Source: Kingdonia uniflora
Lineage: Eukaryota > Streptophyta > Magnoliopsida > Ranunculales > Circaeasteraceae
DNA: 64,000 nucleotides
NCBI GenBank assembly: GCA_014058105.1
Contig: JACGCM010000779.1
Location: 62,001 to 126,000, forward strand
Direction: 5' to 3'
Both the position numbers and the translations under genes were made by a program. Of the stretch, positions 34,002 to 45,950 are shown piece by piece; within the stretch, counting starts at the first letter, position 1, and every line of letters begins with the position of its first letter. A model generated the notes under the pieces. That model saw only the letters and a list, made by a program, of their open reading frames with translations. It had not been told where the DNA came from and searched no databases.

Positions 34002-36730
34002 TAGGGCTGGCAATTTAACCCGCCCCGCCGGGTCTCCGCCCCGCCCAGTCCTTAATGAGGCGGGTTTGGTATGACTATAGCGGGTTTGGTAAAAAAAAAC
34101 TCATTTATTGGGGCGGGTCTGGTTTTAGGCCTAAATAAACGGGGCCCCGTCACCCGACCCAATTATAGATAATATGATGTGAATATACTTAGGAGAGTTC
34201 AACCTAATTCCTCTCTTCCGCTCTTAACTTTATTCATTTTAGCCACCATCATCATTAATCTATACCAAATTCATTTCCATTTGAATCATTTCAACCATAT
34301 AACATCCTCCAAATTCAAACGGGTTTGGTAAAAAAGTTTCCTAATTGTTGGAGATTGGTCTTTCTCTCTCTTTCTCTACCATTGTTAGGGCTCTACCATT
34401 GTTAAGGCTTCAAAGAGATAGAGATAGAGCCGCTTTGATTTGATTTATGAGAGATTATAAGGTAAGACAGCTCAATCTTAATTTGATATATCAATTGTTC
34501 TGTGAATCTGGTATTTTTCATTAATAGCTATTTTACAATTACTATTTTGATTTTATGGGATATTAAGGGAACAATGGCGTCGGCATTAGTGGGAGAGACA
34601 TTGGAGATAACTAAAAGTAGTTGGGCGGTGTCTAGTTTTCGAGAAGTATGGAACTCTCCGCAGGATGTATTCAACCAGAGTAGTAGATGGGGCAAGGTTG
34701 ATGAAGACGAGGAGTTAAAATGGGCGGCGATTGAAAGATTACCGCCTTATGACCGAATGAGAATATGAGTTTTAAAGCAAGTGTTGGATAATGGTAATGT
34801 ATGGCATACAAAGATTGATTTTACGAAGCTTCGATCGCAAGATAAGAAGAAGATTATTAAAAATGTACTCAAGCTTGTTGAAGAAGATAATGAACGGTTT
34901 CTTCTGCAGTTGAGGGAGAGAAATGAAAGGTAAATCATGGTTCGTTTGAATGTGAAATTATTGATTTTGTTTAAGTTGTCAGTTTTAGTAAAATGGAAAT
35001 TTCATTTTCAAGTGTTGAATTTGATTGAATTTAGGGTTGGAATTGAGATGCCGAAGATTGAAGTCCGATTTGAGAATTTGTCGATAGAGGAAGATGCATA
35101 TGTCGCGAGCAGGGCTCTACCTATTCTGCTAAATTCTGTGTTGAATCCATTAGAGGTAACTAACTAATCTTGTCTTTGACTTGTTGTTTATCATTTGTTG
35201 CGCACTTTTTGTTTCTTACAATGTAACTGACAAATTAGGTAACGTTATGGAAATGTAATTGTTTCTTTTTTCTGTCCTTTGAATTTTGCAATACTTGCAT
35301 GTGAGGATTTAAAATTATTCAGATGTATCTTGTTTAAGTTATTAAATGGGATTTTTTTAAGTTAAATTTTTTACTGTGTACAAAACATGCACTTTTTGGA
35401 ATCCTTTGACTTTTTCCATCTAAGAAACGAATTAATAATATACTTCGGGATGTGAGTGGAATAGTCAAACCATCAAGGTGAGTTTAGGAATTGACCTAGT
35501 TGTTTTGCTGTCATCGTTTAAGTTATACTATCACGGATTTGATAAATTTTCTTGGCACACTTCTATTACTTAGATTTTGTATTGATGTTATTTACAGGAT
35601 GGCATTGTTACTTGGCCCTCCAAACTCTGGAAAAACAACTTTCTTATAGGCGCTTTCAGGGAAGCTTGATAACAAGCTAAGGGTGAGTTATAATCATCTG
35701 TGCATCTATACCTCTTTTTTTCCTTTCTTACTTGGCATCTATATAAGTTGATGATTGGAACATGTAGCAGGTAACAGGGAAGATAACATACTAAGGCCAC
35801 AATTTCTTAGAATTTGTCCCTCAGAGAACTTGTGCTTATATTAGCCAACATGATCTTCACCATGGTGAGATGACAGTAAGAGAGACATTGGACTTCTCTG
35901 GACGTTGCTTGGGGGTTGGAACCATATTTGACATGCTCGAAGAATTGTCAAGACGAGAGAAGGAAGCGGGAATCAAACCAGATCCTAAGATTGATACGTT
36001 TATGAAAGCCACGGTAATGAAAGGCAAGAAATCAAGTTTGGTTACAGACTACATTCTTAAGGTTTGTTTGTTTGGCTCCTTTCCAAATCCTTACATTTGT
36101 GCTTGAGTATCATCATACTAATATTTGGCAAATCAGAATTCTATTAGATTCTTCGATTGGATATCTGTGCTAATATTCATGTGGGTGATGAGATGAGAAG
36201 GGGCATTTTTGGTGGACAAAAGAAGCGTGTGACAACTGGTACGTGTGTTGTAAAAATTGCTAGAGAAGCAAAACTGCATAAGGAACACCTTTTTATCCAC
36301 ACATTACATATTAATTTATGTATTTGAACAGTTTGCAACAATATTTTAGCTTTCCTCCATTCCGAAACTATCTTTGGTCTAACTATTAAGTTTGTGCATG
36401 GATCATACATGTTTTTGTAATTTCCGATTTAGAACTGGAGATAAGTTTTGTGGTGCAGGAGCATTCATTTACTTTACTTCATTCATTTTATGTATGTTTC
36501 ATGCTTGTTAGCTTTTCTTGTGTGTGTATGCACTATGCACCTAATTTAGTTTAGTTTTTTTTTTGTATAGGTAATTTCTATTTTTTTGTAAAATTTCATA
36601 AATGGGGCTGGTTTGGGCATTCCCCATTTAAGTTAAATGGTAATAGGGCAGGTTTGGGGGTATGGTAATTTGGCGGGTATGGGGATGGTATTACTCCACC
36701 CGCCCCAAATCAGACCCATTGCCACCCCTA
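34002..36730 (+). mobile_element. Non-autonomous hAT-type element carrying ABCG exons
   Basis: The ends are TAGGGCTGGCAAT (left) and TAGGGGTGGCAAT (right, minus strand), matching at 12 of 13 bases, and an exact 8-bp duplication flanks them. Just inside both ends the DNA is rich in CCCGCC / GGCGGG phrases (34,018-34,160 and 36,600-36,715), as in many plant hAT relatives. No transposase is present; the interior is a piece of a transporter gene with its introns. I read it as a Pack-type element that captured genomic, not cDNA, sequence. Strand is arbitrary and set by the captured gene. Confidence 0.85.
34574..36238 (+). pseudogene. 5' part of a PDR/ABCG transporter gene, captured and decayed
   Basis: Six exons are readable: 34,574-34,929; 35,035-35,155; 35,425-35,477; 35,598-35,682; 35,771-36,061; 36,148-36,238, all with GT and AG intron ends. 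Exon 1 has the plant full-size ABCG signature DEELKWAAIERLPPYDRM and VEEDNERFLLQLRERNER. Exon 4 holds the Walker A loop (LLLGPPNSGKTTFL). Exon 5 holds [20 protein letters not shown], and exon 6 the ABC signature as [15 protein letters not shown], with F for the usual S. Stops at 34,766-34,768, 35,647-35,649 and 35,792-35,794 kill the frame. It ends at the intron after the signature, before Walker B, and has no membrane domain. Intact relatives export lipophilic compounds or hormones at the plasma membrane. Confidence 0.9.
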
Positions 36731-36738
36731 TTGGTGAA
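36731..36738 (+). repeat. Target site duplication of the hAT element, right copy
   Basis: TTGGTGAA directly after TGCCACCCCTA. Confidence 0.9.
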
Positions 36739-37008
36739 CATGGAAATTTGAATATGAGAGGTGGCATTCATGATTTTACTTGCAGTGATATTGTTCCTAG
36801 AATAATTGTCACGTGGCATTTTAATATTTTTGTCGGTTAAATAGCTAACATAGTGCATGTTACTTTGCTAAATAGCTACCCACATGACTCATAAATCATA
36901 AAATAAATACAAAAGGAAGCCATATATTATATTTTTTGTCGTGTTAGCCTACCCGTAAGTGAACCCTCATCTAAATAGTTAAACAACTTACTCCTTAATT
37001 ATTAAACA

Positions 37009-37038
37009 CTAGTAGCATTAATCCCGTCCACGCATGGG
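37009..37038 (-). mobile_element. Helitron-like 3' end
   Basis: On the minus strand the sequence reads CCCATGCGTGGACGGG (a hairpin), then ATTAATGCTA and CTAG, followed by T. Plant Helitrons end in a hairpin about 10 nt before CTRR and insert between A and T. A second, weaker copy of this end is at 47,330. The 5' end, to the right, was not found, so only the terminus is annotated. Confidence 0.4.
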
Positions 37039-37819
37039 AAAAATAAAATGCAACAAATATAATAAGACGTTTGTGGCATGATGCTTTACTACGTGTAATC
37101 AATGGGTAGATCTGACATCTTTTTCGGCCACAGACAAAAGCTTGAATTCCATCCTGCATTAGGTTACATATGTTAAAACCATTTACATGATAAAAATAAT
37201 ATCCATCAAGTTCTACACAATAAATATTTTATTTAACATGACATTCTTACGGTTCTAACTGTATCAGAGAGCAAGGGTCTTCAAAATTACTATCATGACA
37301 ATTCAATAGAATTATATTAAAATTTAAATATGACTATTAAAGTATACAACAAAATAGCATATTCATTATTGTTATAAGTGCACAACCACATAATTGTCCA
37401 AAGCAAGTAAGGCTAATCCAACCGAAGAAGCAAGTTTTCTCACACCTATTTGACTTTGTCTTACACCTTAATTTATATTGTAAGGATTATGTCTGAGATT
37501 GTAAGGATTATGTCTAAGATTACATATACTCATTGTGTCATTTTATGTGCAAACAATGGTAGGAGACAGATGGTGATAGAATAATTACAACAAATTTCTT
37601 CAACGTGGGTATATTCCCATCATAGTCTTCCTTTCTTCTTAACAATTGCTTTTTTCTTTTCTCGTTGTGAGGACTGTTAAATTGGGCCTCCAACCTGTAG
37701 TTCATTACATAAAAAAAATTAGTAATTATTTTCCAAATTATATTCAAATACCTAACCATTAAAACAAACATTATAGCATCAATAAATAAGCATTAAAAAA
37801 ACCAAAATTACAGCCATGT
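37039..37819. other. Repeat-poor AT-rich DNA, no gene seen
   Basis: A 19-bp phrase (ATTGTAAGGATTATGTCT) is doubled at 37,478-37,517. Otherwise no features. Confidence 0.5.
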
Positions 37820-38615
37820 AAAACAAACATTATAGCACCAACAATTCACAAACCAATTGTCATTTCATGCCAAGCGCCTTCATTCTCTCCTTTTACATAC
37901 TAAATCACCTCCTTTATATGCCTGACCAACATAAAAATAAATACCAACTCTCAAATAACACATAAATATTTTTGTATGATATCTTAATGAGATGTTTCCT
38001 CTCTCATAGGAAATGAACACGTTCTCCCAAGGTAAAAATGCACGATTATCACCCCATGAGTAATACTATACTTGCTTACCAAGATGAACTTTCTAAATAT
38101 ATAAAGATTCTCATCTCTTATAAATAGTTACTACTCCATAGGAAAGTTGTTTGCCAATAAATAAATATATAGCAAAAAGGTTAGGGAGAGATAGAAGAAT
38201 AAATTATAGTGTTAAGGTAATGTGGGATCTATGAATAGGGCAGAGACTGACCATGTACATATATCTTTGGGCCGAAATCTATCAATATTGTAGAAAACTA
38301 AATAAACATTAAAAAATCCAAAAGAATTTCTGACTACATTAACCCTAAACAATGGTTCCTCTAGGTGAGACTCAATTTAACTTCGACCCTCTGACATAGT
38401 GTAAATTTTCATGAGAATTCCAAAAGTCATAGGTGTAATCCATAAATACCTAATCATTGCATCCCTATAAAGCACCAACAACCACTACTTTGGGATTATA
38501 GATGGTTGTTAACATCTCATTATCGTGATCACCCTTAATCATAATATCATATGGCAATGGATAATGGACATTTCCATTAAATTATGTTTTATTACTTTAA
38601 TAAAACATTGTATTA
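37820..38615 (+). repeat. Direct repeat X, copy 1
   Basis: Shares ordered phrases with copy 2 at 39,497-40,290: CTTGCTTACCAAGATGAACT (38,071 and 39,847), CAATGGTTCCTCTAGG (38,351 and 40,045), AAAGCACCAACAACCA, CATATCATATGG-like stretches and the closing TTATTACTTT. Offsets are 1,690-1,780 bp because each copy has its own indels. No coding potential is evident. Confidence 0.75.
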
Positions 38616-38837
38616 GTAATGCAAGATTATTCTCATGAATTAATAAGCTACATATGCTTAACATGTGTATCTAAAAACATAACTATACAACACAAACCCT
38701 CATCAAATAGAGCAATACAATAGTAAATCAAGAACATATTAGAAGATTTTAGAATCATTTGCTAAATTCTTCTCTATAATTACTCAATATGACTATTTTT
38801 ATACCCCCCGTGTAATTCGCTATAATTCTGAGACTAC

Positions 38838-38935
38838 GGAATCTACGTGGATTTGAAACACCATGTCTTGAGATATTTCATGTACAAACCCATATTCCCA
38901 AACACTTTTCCATTTAAGCTAAAGATCCAGTAAAA
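38838..38935 (-). repeat. tRNA-derived SINE-like copy 1
   Basis: On the minus strand, CTTTAGCTTAAATGG (box A-like) is followed about 50 bp later by GTTTCAAATCC (box B-like, consensus GGTTCRANTCC). Between them GGGAATATGGGTTTGTAC and CTCAAGA are shared with the other copies. No poly(A) tail or target duplication could be fixed. Confidence 0.55.
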
Positions 38936-39496
38936 TAATAAGCAATTGTAAAGATATTTGTCCTTATAAAAACAACTAATGTGTACATATTGCCGAGTAG
39001 TAGAATTTACTTCTTTCTTTCTTTTTTGCCTAACCCCAGCTTCTCCATTTATTAAAAGATGTATTATTTACACGATATTGCTGGAAAGTGTAGTATAATG
39101 TTGAGGTTGAGTTGAAGAGCATAGGAGCGTCCCCAATATTGACCTATAATTATTTGGCCAACATGTAAAGAAAACTACAATATTCAAGAATATTACTGAA
39201 CATATGATCTTCCTCATTTAAGCAAAGAACCCATTGGTTTTAAGTTCTTTTCTTTGCCATATGGAAAAATAAATAGGATTAAAAATTAAGAAATACTAAG
39301 TTTATTATGTAGACAATTGCGTATCAGAAAATGTTAAAGAGAACTTTAGCCCTACAAAACCCGTACATTCCTACAAGAACTATAACTATGCTTGCTCATG
39401 GAAGATTTTTTCTTCTTCTTGTAATTCTAGAATAATAGTTTTCCTCATTTTTTCCCACCTATTAAATGATAATCTTATTTGTGTCTTCAAACATTC
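38936..39496. other. AT-rich DNA between the X repeats, no gene seen
   Basis: No open frame, RNA gene or repeat recognised beyond short A/T tracts. Confidence 0.5.
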
Positions 39497-40290
39497 TAGA
39501 ATAATAGCACCTACAATGCACTAACCAATTCTTCTTCGCATGCGAACTGCTCAGCTTTCCCTCCCTTTACATACTCATCCACACCCACTTTAAATGCATG
39601 ACCCAGAAAAAATATATATAAACGACCAACTCTCAAATAAAGCACAATATATTATATACTTTAAATATTCTTGTATGATTATTTAAGGAGATTTTTCCTA
39701 TTTAACTCAGGTGACATGATCAAACTCTATAAATTTATGTAAGGAAGCAAACATGCTCCAGAGGGTGAAAAACTCACGATCATCACCCATGACCATGTAA
39801 CTCGGGTTACATGGTCAAACTCCGCAAATTTATGTTAAGAAATGCACTTGCTTACCAAAATGAACTTTCTATATATATAAGAATGATACTGCTTTAAAAA
39901 CTCATATTTTTAAATATATGTTGTGACATTCGAGATCCATATGAGGTATTTCTTTCAATAATGAAAAATAGGCAAAATCCATCAATATCGTTAAAAAACA
40001 ATAAAAAAAATCCAAAAGCATTTATAACTACATATAATCGTAAGCAATGGTTCCTCTAGGATGGGCTTTGTTTAATACCCACCCTCTAACATAGTTTAAA
40101 TTTTCAAGACAATTCCAAAAGACAATGTCTAATCCTTAAATACCTAATGGTTGCTTCTCTGCAAAGCACCAACAACCATCATTTTAGGAATTGAGATGGT
40201 TGCTAAGATTGCAGTATCGCGATCACCATTACTCATACTATCATATAGTTAATGTGCCTTTCCAATAAAAAATTTGTTATTACTTTTAGA
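39497..40290 (+). repeat. Direct repeat X, copy 2
   Basis: Partner of 37,820-38,615. It contains an extra internal doubling (ACATGGTCAAACTC-type phrase at about 39,714 and 39,811). Confidence 0.75.
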
Positions 40291-43109
40291 AATGGACCTT
40301 AAGACATATCATTAGACCCTAAACTATATATTTGCATAATCATATGATCATTACTTAATGTTAATGTTGTAATTTATACTTTTTTTCTTACATGATGTAA
40401 TGAATACCAAGTATGATTTATACATTTTTCTTACATGATGTAATGAGTAAGTATGATATACGAATGAAATATTTTACCAAATTGAAGCATGATATACGAA
40501 TGAAAAGCTTTTACCAAACCGCAACTCATAATTTTCTTCCTTCCGTAATTATGCCCATTGCTATGACAGTTTAAAATACTTATCATGATTCTTCTTCAAT
40601 ATATCTTGTAGAATTTCAAAATGTAACTCAGTTTTTCTTTTTTTTTCTTTTTTTTTGAATAGCAACTCGGATTGGGTAAACCTTACATAAGTGCACTCTA
40701 ATATGAAATGTATTGTAAAGTAACTCTAACTTAGGTGTCTTCATAATTAAAGTCATTATTTATAGGTTAGGTTGGGAGTAGAGGCCATAGTGGTGCTTAT
40801 GAAATTTTAATCCAAGGATGGTAACACGATATGTGTATTAGGGTCTTACTTTATTTTCTCCTTTTATTATTTGCAGAGTGTTCAATACTTTAATCTTCTT
40901 CACTTGTGAAAAAAGAACAACGAAAACACGATTACATATTCGATAAAATACCTGTAAAACATCGTATTGATAATTATTTCGTCATTGATGGCAATCACAT
41001 TAGATTGAAATGTTGATGATAGATTCAGCGGTAGATGTGTACAAAAAACTCATTATGATGCCCCAAAAATTGCAGTCTAAAGTCTCAAGATCTTTGATCT
41101 ACTATATATGCACCAGTAGGACCTATACATAATGTGGGTATAATGATAAACATAATTACTCGTTAATTAAGAGAAAGTTAAATATAAAAGGAAAATGATA
41201 TGTTCTCCTCTTCTTTTGAATCCTAATTGTTGTCAAGTAACATGGTATATTCATAGTGAAAAATGCATCAACATAAATCGTAGCATAATGTTTTTCTTCT
41301 TCTTACAGAGTACTATATAAGGACATCAGCCATCGTTCATGAAAAAGTTCATGGAAGTTCACGAATGATACAATAAATAAAGTAATAATGTTATTTGTAT
41401 CAAATACAATGGTCATTTTAAAAACATATTATTATTTTTTGCAATTCCAATAAACAAATCAACAAAGAGCAACACTTGCTCCAGTCCACATCAAACTGTA
41501 AATTTTTGTTGATTTCTTGCCAAATGATTTTGCAAAATGTAGCAATTTAAAATCCACAAAAAAAGACAATGAAAACATTTCGATTGGAAAAAATGTGTGA
41601 ACGAAAATTGTACCTATGTAGAATGACACTTGGAATGGTATTCTCGAAATGAGAAATCAAGAATCGGCCAAACTGAAATCAAATTCCATCATAAAACACA
41701 CCAGTAATAATCCCAATAGGAATTAAAGTTTTCAAAAATTTCAAATATAAATATCAAATTCGCTCCAACTCCCTGCCTACAATTCTTTGTATGAAAATTC
41801 ATAAAGAGAATAGGAACTCATTAAAAAGATCGATGAAAGAGTTCGCTCAATCCGGCAGACTTCAATTCAAAATGTTTAGTCACTTGATTTACCACTGCAA
41901 TAATATGAAAGAGATATGAATAGTTTCTTTTTTAAATAAATGATATTAAAAGAGATATAAAGTTTAACCGTTGCGAAACTGATTGAGGAACCGGCGTAAA
42001 GAAACCCTTGAAGAAGGACCACAAGGTATGAAAATGAGAGAAGCCAATCGTCAAAAAGCTATACTAAGTGTTGCATCGTGCTCTAAAAGACATAAATATC
42101 CACATAGCAGCATATCATTCATTTCTATAAACTCAAACTTTTACTATCAGTTACCTTGGAATGATATTTAAATCACCAACCCTACTTGAAGAACTTCTAG
42201 TAGTAACATTAGATTCTTAGACCGCGATTCTAAGAGTTGATGATGAACTTTGGGCAATGTTTAGAATGACAGAAAATAGGAATAGACAGAATCCATAAAA
42301 TTATACCTAATCAAGTATGACTAAAAGCTAATACCATATTTTTCAATCTTTGTACAATATTCGTTATATTTCAAGGTACATAGAAAGTAACTACACTTTA
42401 AATTATTGTGCCATATTGAACTAATAACAACTATGAATGATAAAATCAGATAAACTTAATCTTTGATAACTAATAGGCTTTACTTACATGATGCGATTTT
42501 GAGTCCAGAGATTGTCGAGGATGTGATCTTGGCAATTACCTTATGAATTATCTTGTTGGTAATCTTCTAAAGGATCAAATCACCACCTTTCTCTACTCCC
42601 AAAATTGGAGTTTTTATTGCTATAGACATTTGTCTCCTTTCCTCAAACAATCCCCAAGAGCTCTAAGTAAATACATCAAATTTCTTCTTAAAAGATGGAG
42701 GTCTCAACTTAAAAACCCAACACCTGAAAGATTAAAAAAAAGGCAATAACTTAAACCTACATACATAATTTGTAAGATATAAGAGTAAAGAAAGATAGAA
42801 AATGGAAACACAACATCTAGAAAAATAAGACTATCATTTGAGTATCCGATAACAACAATCCTTCAAAGTAAAATGAAATTTTTTGAATTTCTTCAAAGAA
42901 CCTAAAGTTTTCCATGTGTCCTCTAACGGATAACTCAAATTGCTAATGTGGCAATATGATTAAGAGTTTTTCTACATAGGAGTATGCCATTCTATGGTAG
43001 TATAAATTCGAAGACACATCCAAATAGTAACTATGAACTATAGATACATGTACTTAAAATACCCATCACTCAATGGCTTCGCCATAGTCCATACACCAAA
43101 ATGTAAAGC
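40291..43109. other. AT-rich intergenic DNA, no gene seen
   Basis: A doubled phrase around TTTTTCTTACATGATGTAATGA is at 40,380-40,445. Open frames are short and unsupported. I found no RNA gene. Confidence 0.5.
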
Positions 43110-43554
43110 CTAAATTGTACCAATTTGCACCTGAAGTTCAAAAAATTTAGCCAATTACTCTCTTAGTATAGTGACCTGTATTTTTTTATTTTTTTATTAG
43201 TATATATACCTTTTCTGCATATATTCCTATCATTTTAGCATCTGCATATATTACTTTACATTAAGCTTCCGCATACATTCCTATTGCCTTGTACATCCGC
43301 ATATATTCCACATATATTCCTTTTATCCATTCTGCATCCATTTTATTCCTTTTGGGCAGGTTTTTGGAGTTAGATTCTTTTTCTACGTTTTCGGTGTTTC
43401 GGTGGTTATTAGAAGGAGGAGGTTATGTTTTGTGTTCAGGGACCCGTGGTTGGGTTGGTGGAGTCATTGTCGTTGTTGTTGTGGTATTTGCGTGTAGGTT
43501 ATTTCTGTGTTTGGGTGTTCGTGTGAATCTGGGAGGATTTGGGATTTTTCCAGT

Positions 43555-43840
43555 AATCGTTTGAACGAGGTTCATGTTCGTTTGAACGAGTCGACTTGTC
43601 TCCTGGAACTTGGCCCAAGATCTCTAAGTCGTTCGCATGACTTCTTTATCCATTCGCACGACCCTGTTCTCGTTCGAACGACCTATCGAACGTATTGACA
43701 TTTCTCCTAGAGTGTTGGCCCAAGGGAATGCCCTCGTTCGAACGATTGTTGTGTTTCTATGGTTTCTTTCCTTTCTGGATTTAGTCGTTTGAATGACTTT
43801 AGCATTCGTTCGAGTGACCATCGTATTCCTAGTTTTATTC
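43555..43840 (+). repeat. Minisatellite with CGTTCGAACG cores
   Basis: CGTTCGAACG and one-base variants occur at about 43,557, 43,580, 43,672, 43,735, 43,785 and 43,807. The spacer CTCCTGGAACTTGGCCCAAGA corresponds to the complement of the spacer in the leader repeats of B at 30,503-30,640, so the two arrays are related although they lie in different elements. Confidence 0.7.
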
Positions 43841-44096
43841 AGTCTTTCTTCTCTTTCCTTTTGGGGATAGTTTTCTTGGAGCAAAGATTTTTGGAGAGAG
43901 AGAGAGATTGGAAAGAGTGTTAGAGAGAGGATCATCAGCTCCACCTTTCATCATCTTCATCACCCGTTCCTTATCCTCACCACTTCCCGATTATCAGTTT
44001 TGCAATTTCTATAAGTTTTTCCCTTTCACCATAGATTCCTGATTTCAGTTTTGGGGAAACCTCAATTGGTGGTTTAGAATTGATTGTTGGGTTGGG

Positions 44097-44375
44097 TTGA
44101 CTTCATGGGTTCAGGTTTTGTTTGATTGATTGATTGTTTGATTGTTATTGTGCTTGATTGATTTCTGTAGTTTCTGTGTTTCGGTTGCCGAGGGGCAAAA
44201 CTAGGTTTCTGGAGCAAATTGTAGTTTTGCCAAAACTGGGTTGACTTCATGGGTTCAGGTTTTGTTTGATTGATTGATTGTTTGATTGTTATTGTGCTTG
44301 ATTGATTTCTGTAGTTTCTGTGTTTCGGTTGCCGAGGGGCAAAACTAGGTTTCTGGAGCAAATTGTAGTTTTGCC
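44097..44375 (+). repeat. Recent tandem duplication, 144-bp period
   Basis: TTGACTTCATGGGTTCAGGT starts at 44,097 and at 44,241. The 135 bp that follow appear identical in both copies by eye, separated by a 9-bp AAAACTGGG. In this otherwise decayed stretch, identity points to a recent event. Confidence 0.9.
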
Positions 44376-45569
44376 GGGATTCGAGCTTTATATCAGGCAA
44401 GTCCCTTTCATTTCTAAATTCCTCTACTAGTTAATAGATACTGATTAGAGTAGCACTTTGTGTAGAGAGGTGCATATGATTTAGTTATGGTCTGATATTA
44501 TATTTCTCAGTATAAGTTCTTAACCAATATGTTAGTTATTTTGTAACTTAAGTTATAGTTTGTATTGGACTTTGGATTTAGTTAGAAGCTGTTAGTATGG
44601 TATTCTCGTAGCTGTGCTCTTGTTGATGGTTTCGGTCTTCTAGAGACTGATGTTGGTTAGATGTGGTGACGGTTAGTTTGCTGTCTCATTTAGGTTTAGA
44701 TGGTGCAACAAAGTTGCTGTTCATTTCTGTTTTAGGATTGTTTGCCATGCTCTTATGCAGGTGGTCGTTTTATGTGTGATGTCAGGTTTACGGCTGTTGT
44801 GTTTTGATCCTTAGGATCTGTTGCATCATTAAAATCATGTAAAACTCTTTTAACTTAATGAGATCGGATACATAGCACAGCTCTACATCGGTTAACCTCT
44901 GATAGGATCGCAGAAGTCCTTAATTGGGTAAAAAAAGTAGGTGAAGAACTGGCTATGAACACTATCATACCTTTAATACCCATCCAGAGTGTGGGAAGGT
45001 ATGAAAAAGTTTGAATCCAGTGCTAAACTTATCCTCGGTGAGGTTGAAATTCCATGGAATAAAAATAAAGTTCGCACGTTGGCTTCGTGGGTTGAAAAGC
45101 CCGGAATACTTTGATCAAGTGAGTATCTACTAGCTTGGTCAAACTTAACAATAATCGTACCCATTGTATCCCCTTAACAGATCTCTTTAAGATAAACATG
45201 CCAGCGGTTGATCAACCAATTTATAATAGGTTCGAGTACATGTTTTTTTAAAACATTAAATCATTCAACATTAGGACTATAGCAGAGCATATCATATCAT
45301 CCGGCATTTGGGATAATTATGGGATTATCCTAGTTTATCATCTCATTAGCATATCATTGAATCATCTCCTCATAGCATATTTTCCTATTCTCTTAAAAAA
45401 AATTATCTTAGCTCTGGTTACTTATTAATTATATTCTTCATCCACGTCACTCTAGTATTTATATGTTCTCTATCTCATTCACTTTACCCTCTTTCTCTGC
45501 ACTGTTATATTAGTCGGCTATTTAGCTTTGTTGGGCATTAGTGGGCTGTGGTTTTGCTCACTCTCGCAT

Positions 45570-45596
45570 CCCCCCCCCCCCCCCCCCCCCCCCCCC
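45570..45596 (+). repeat. Poly-C homopolymer, 27 nt
   Basis: Twenty-seven consecutive C residues within the putative LTR; the exact length is doubtful in any assembly. Confidence 0.95.
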
Positions 45597-45950
45597 TTTC
45601 AGAGGTTGAGTAGCTTGGATTGTTGTGAGCTTCAGCCTGATTGGAGCCAGTTTTGCCACTGTAGATCTTCTTTAGTTTAGACATTCTTGTATGTGATCTC
45701 AGCATATGTCGATGTACTTTATTCGAGATATTGTTTTTTGATTTCAGTCTGATATGTATATATATCTTTTGATTTTGCTTTATTATTCTTTCTTTACTCT
45801 GATAATTATTGCTTTAAGTGAACGACTGAGCCTGAACTTATCTATGGCTCAGTTGTTCATAGGGCGAATCTGCGGATTCCCCGACCTACACAGCTTTGAA
45901 TCTAGTAATTGGTCAAGCTTACCGATTATTAGATTTTGGGGCATGACACT

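Larger units (their letters stand above)
43110..45950 (+). repeat. Probable long LTR fragment ending at a truncated primer-binding site
   Basis: The segment ends GGGGCATGACA, followed by C and TTGGTA, the first bases of the common plant primer-binding site TTGGTATCAGAGC, and then diverges. LTRs of several Ty3/gypsy lineages end in GGGCGTGACA-like form. The composition changes here from AT-rich to GT-rich. It includes a minisatellite, a recent tandem duplication and a poly-C tract. The left boundary is uncertain and no internal region follows, so the element is truncated. Confidence 0.4.

Noticed and set aside
34502..36238. Functional ABCG transporter gene
   Set aside because: Three in-frame stops, no Walker B or membrane part, and it lies entirely inside a transposable element.
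43289..43564. 91-residue valine-rich open frame
   Set aside because: GT-rich LTR-like sequence read in one frame; no homology pattern.
44074..44400. 108-residue repetitive open frame
   Set aside because: Reverse translation of the identical tandem duplication; no protein-like features.
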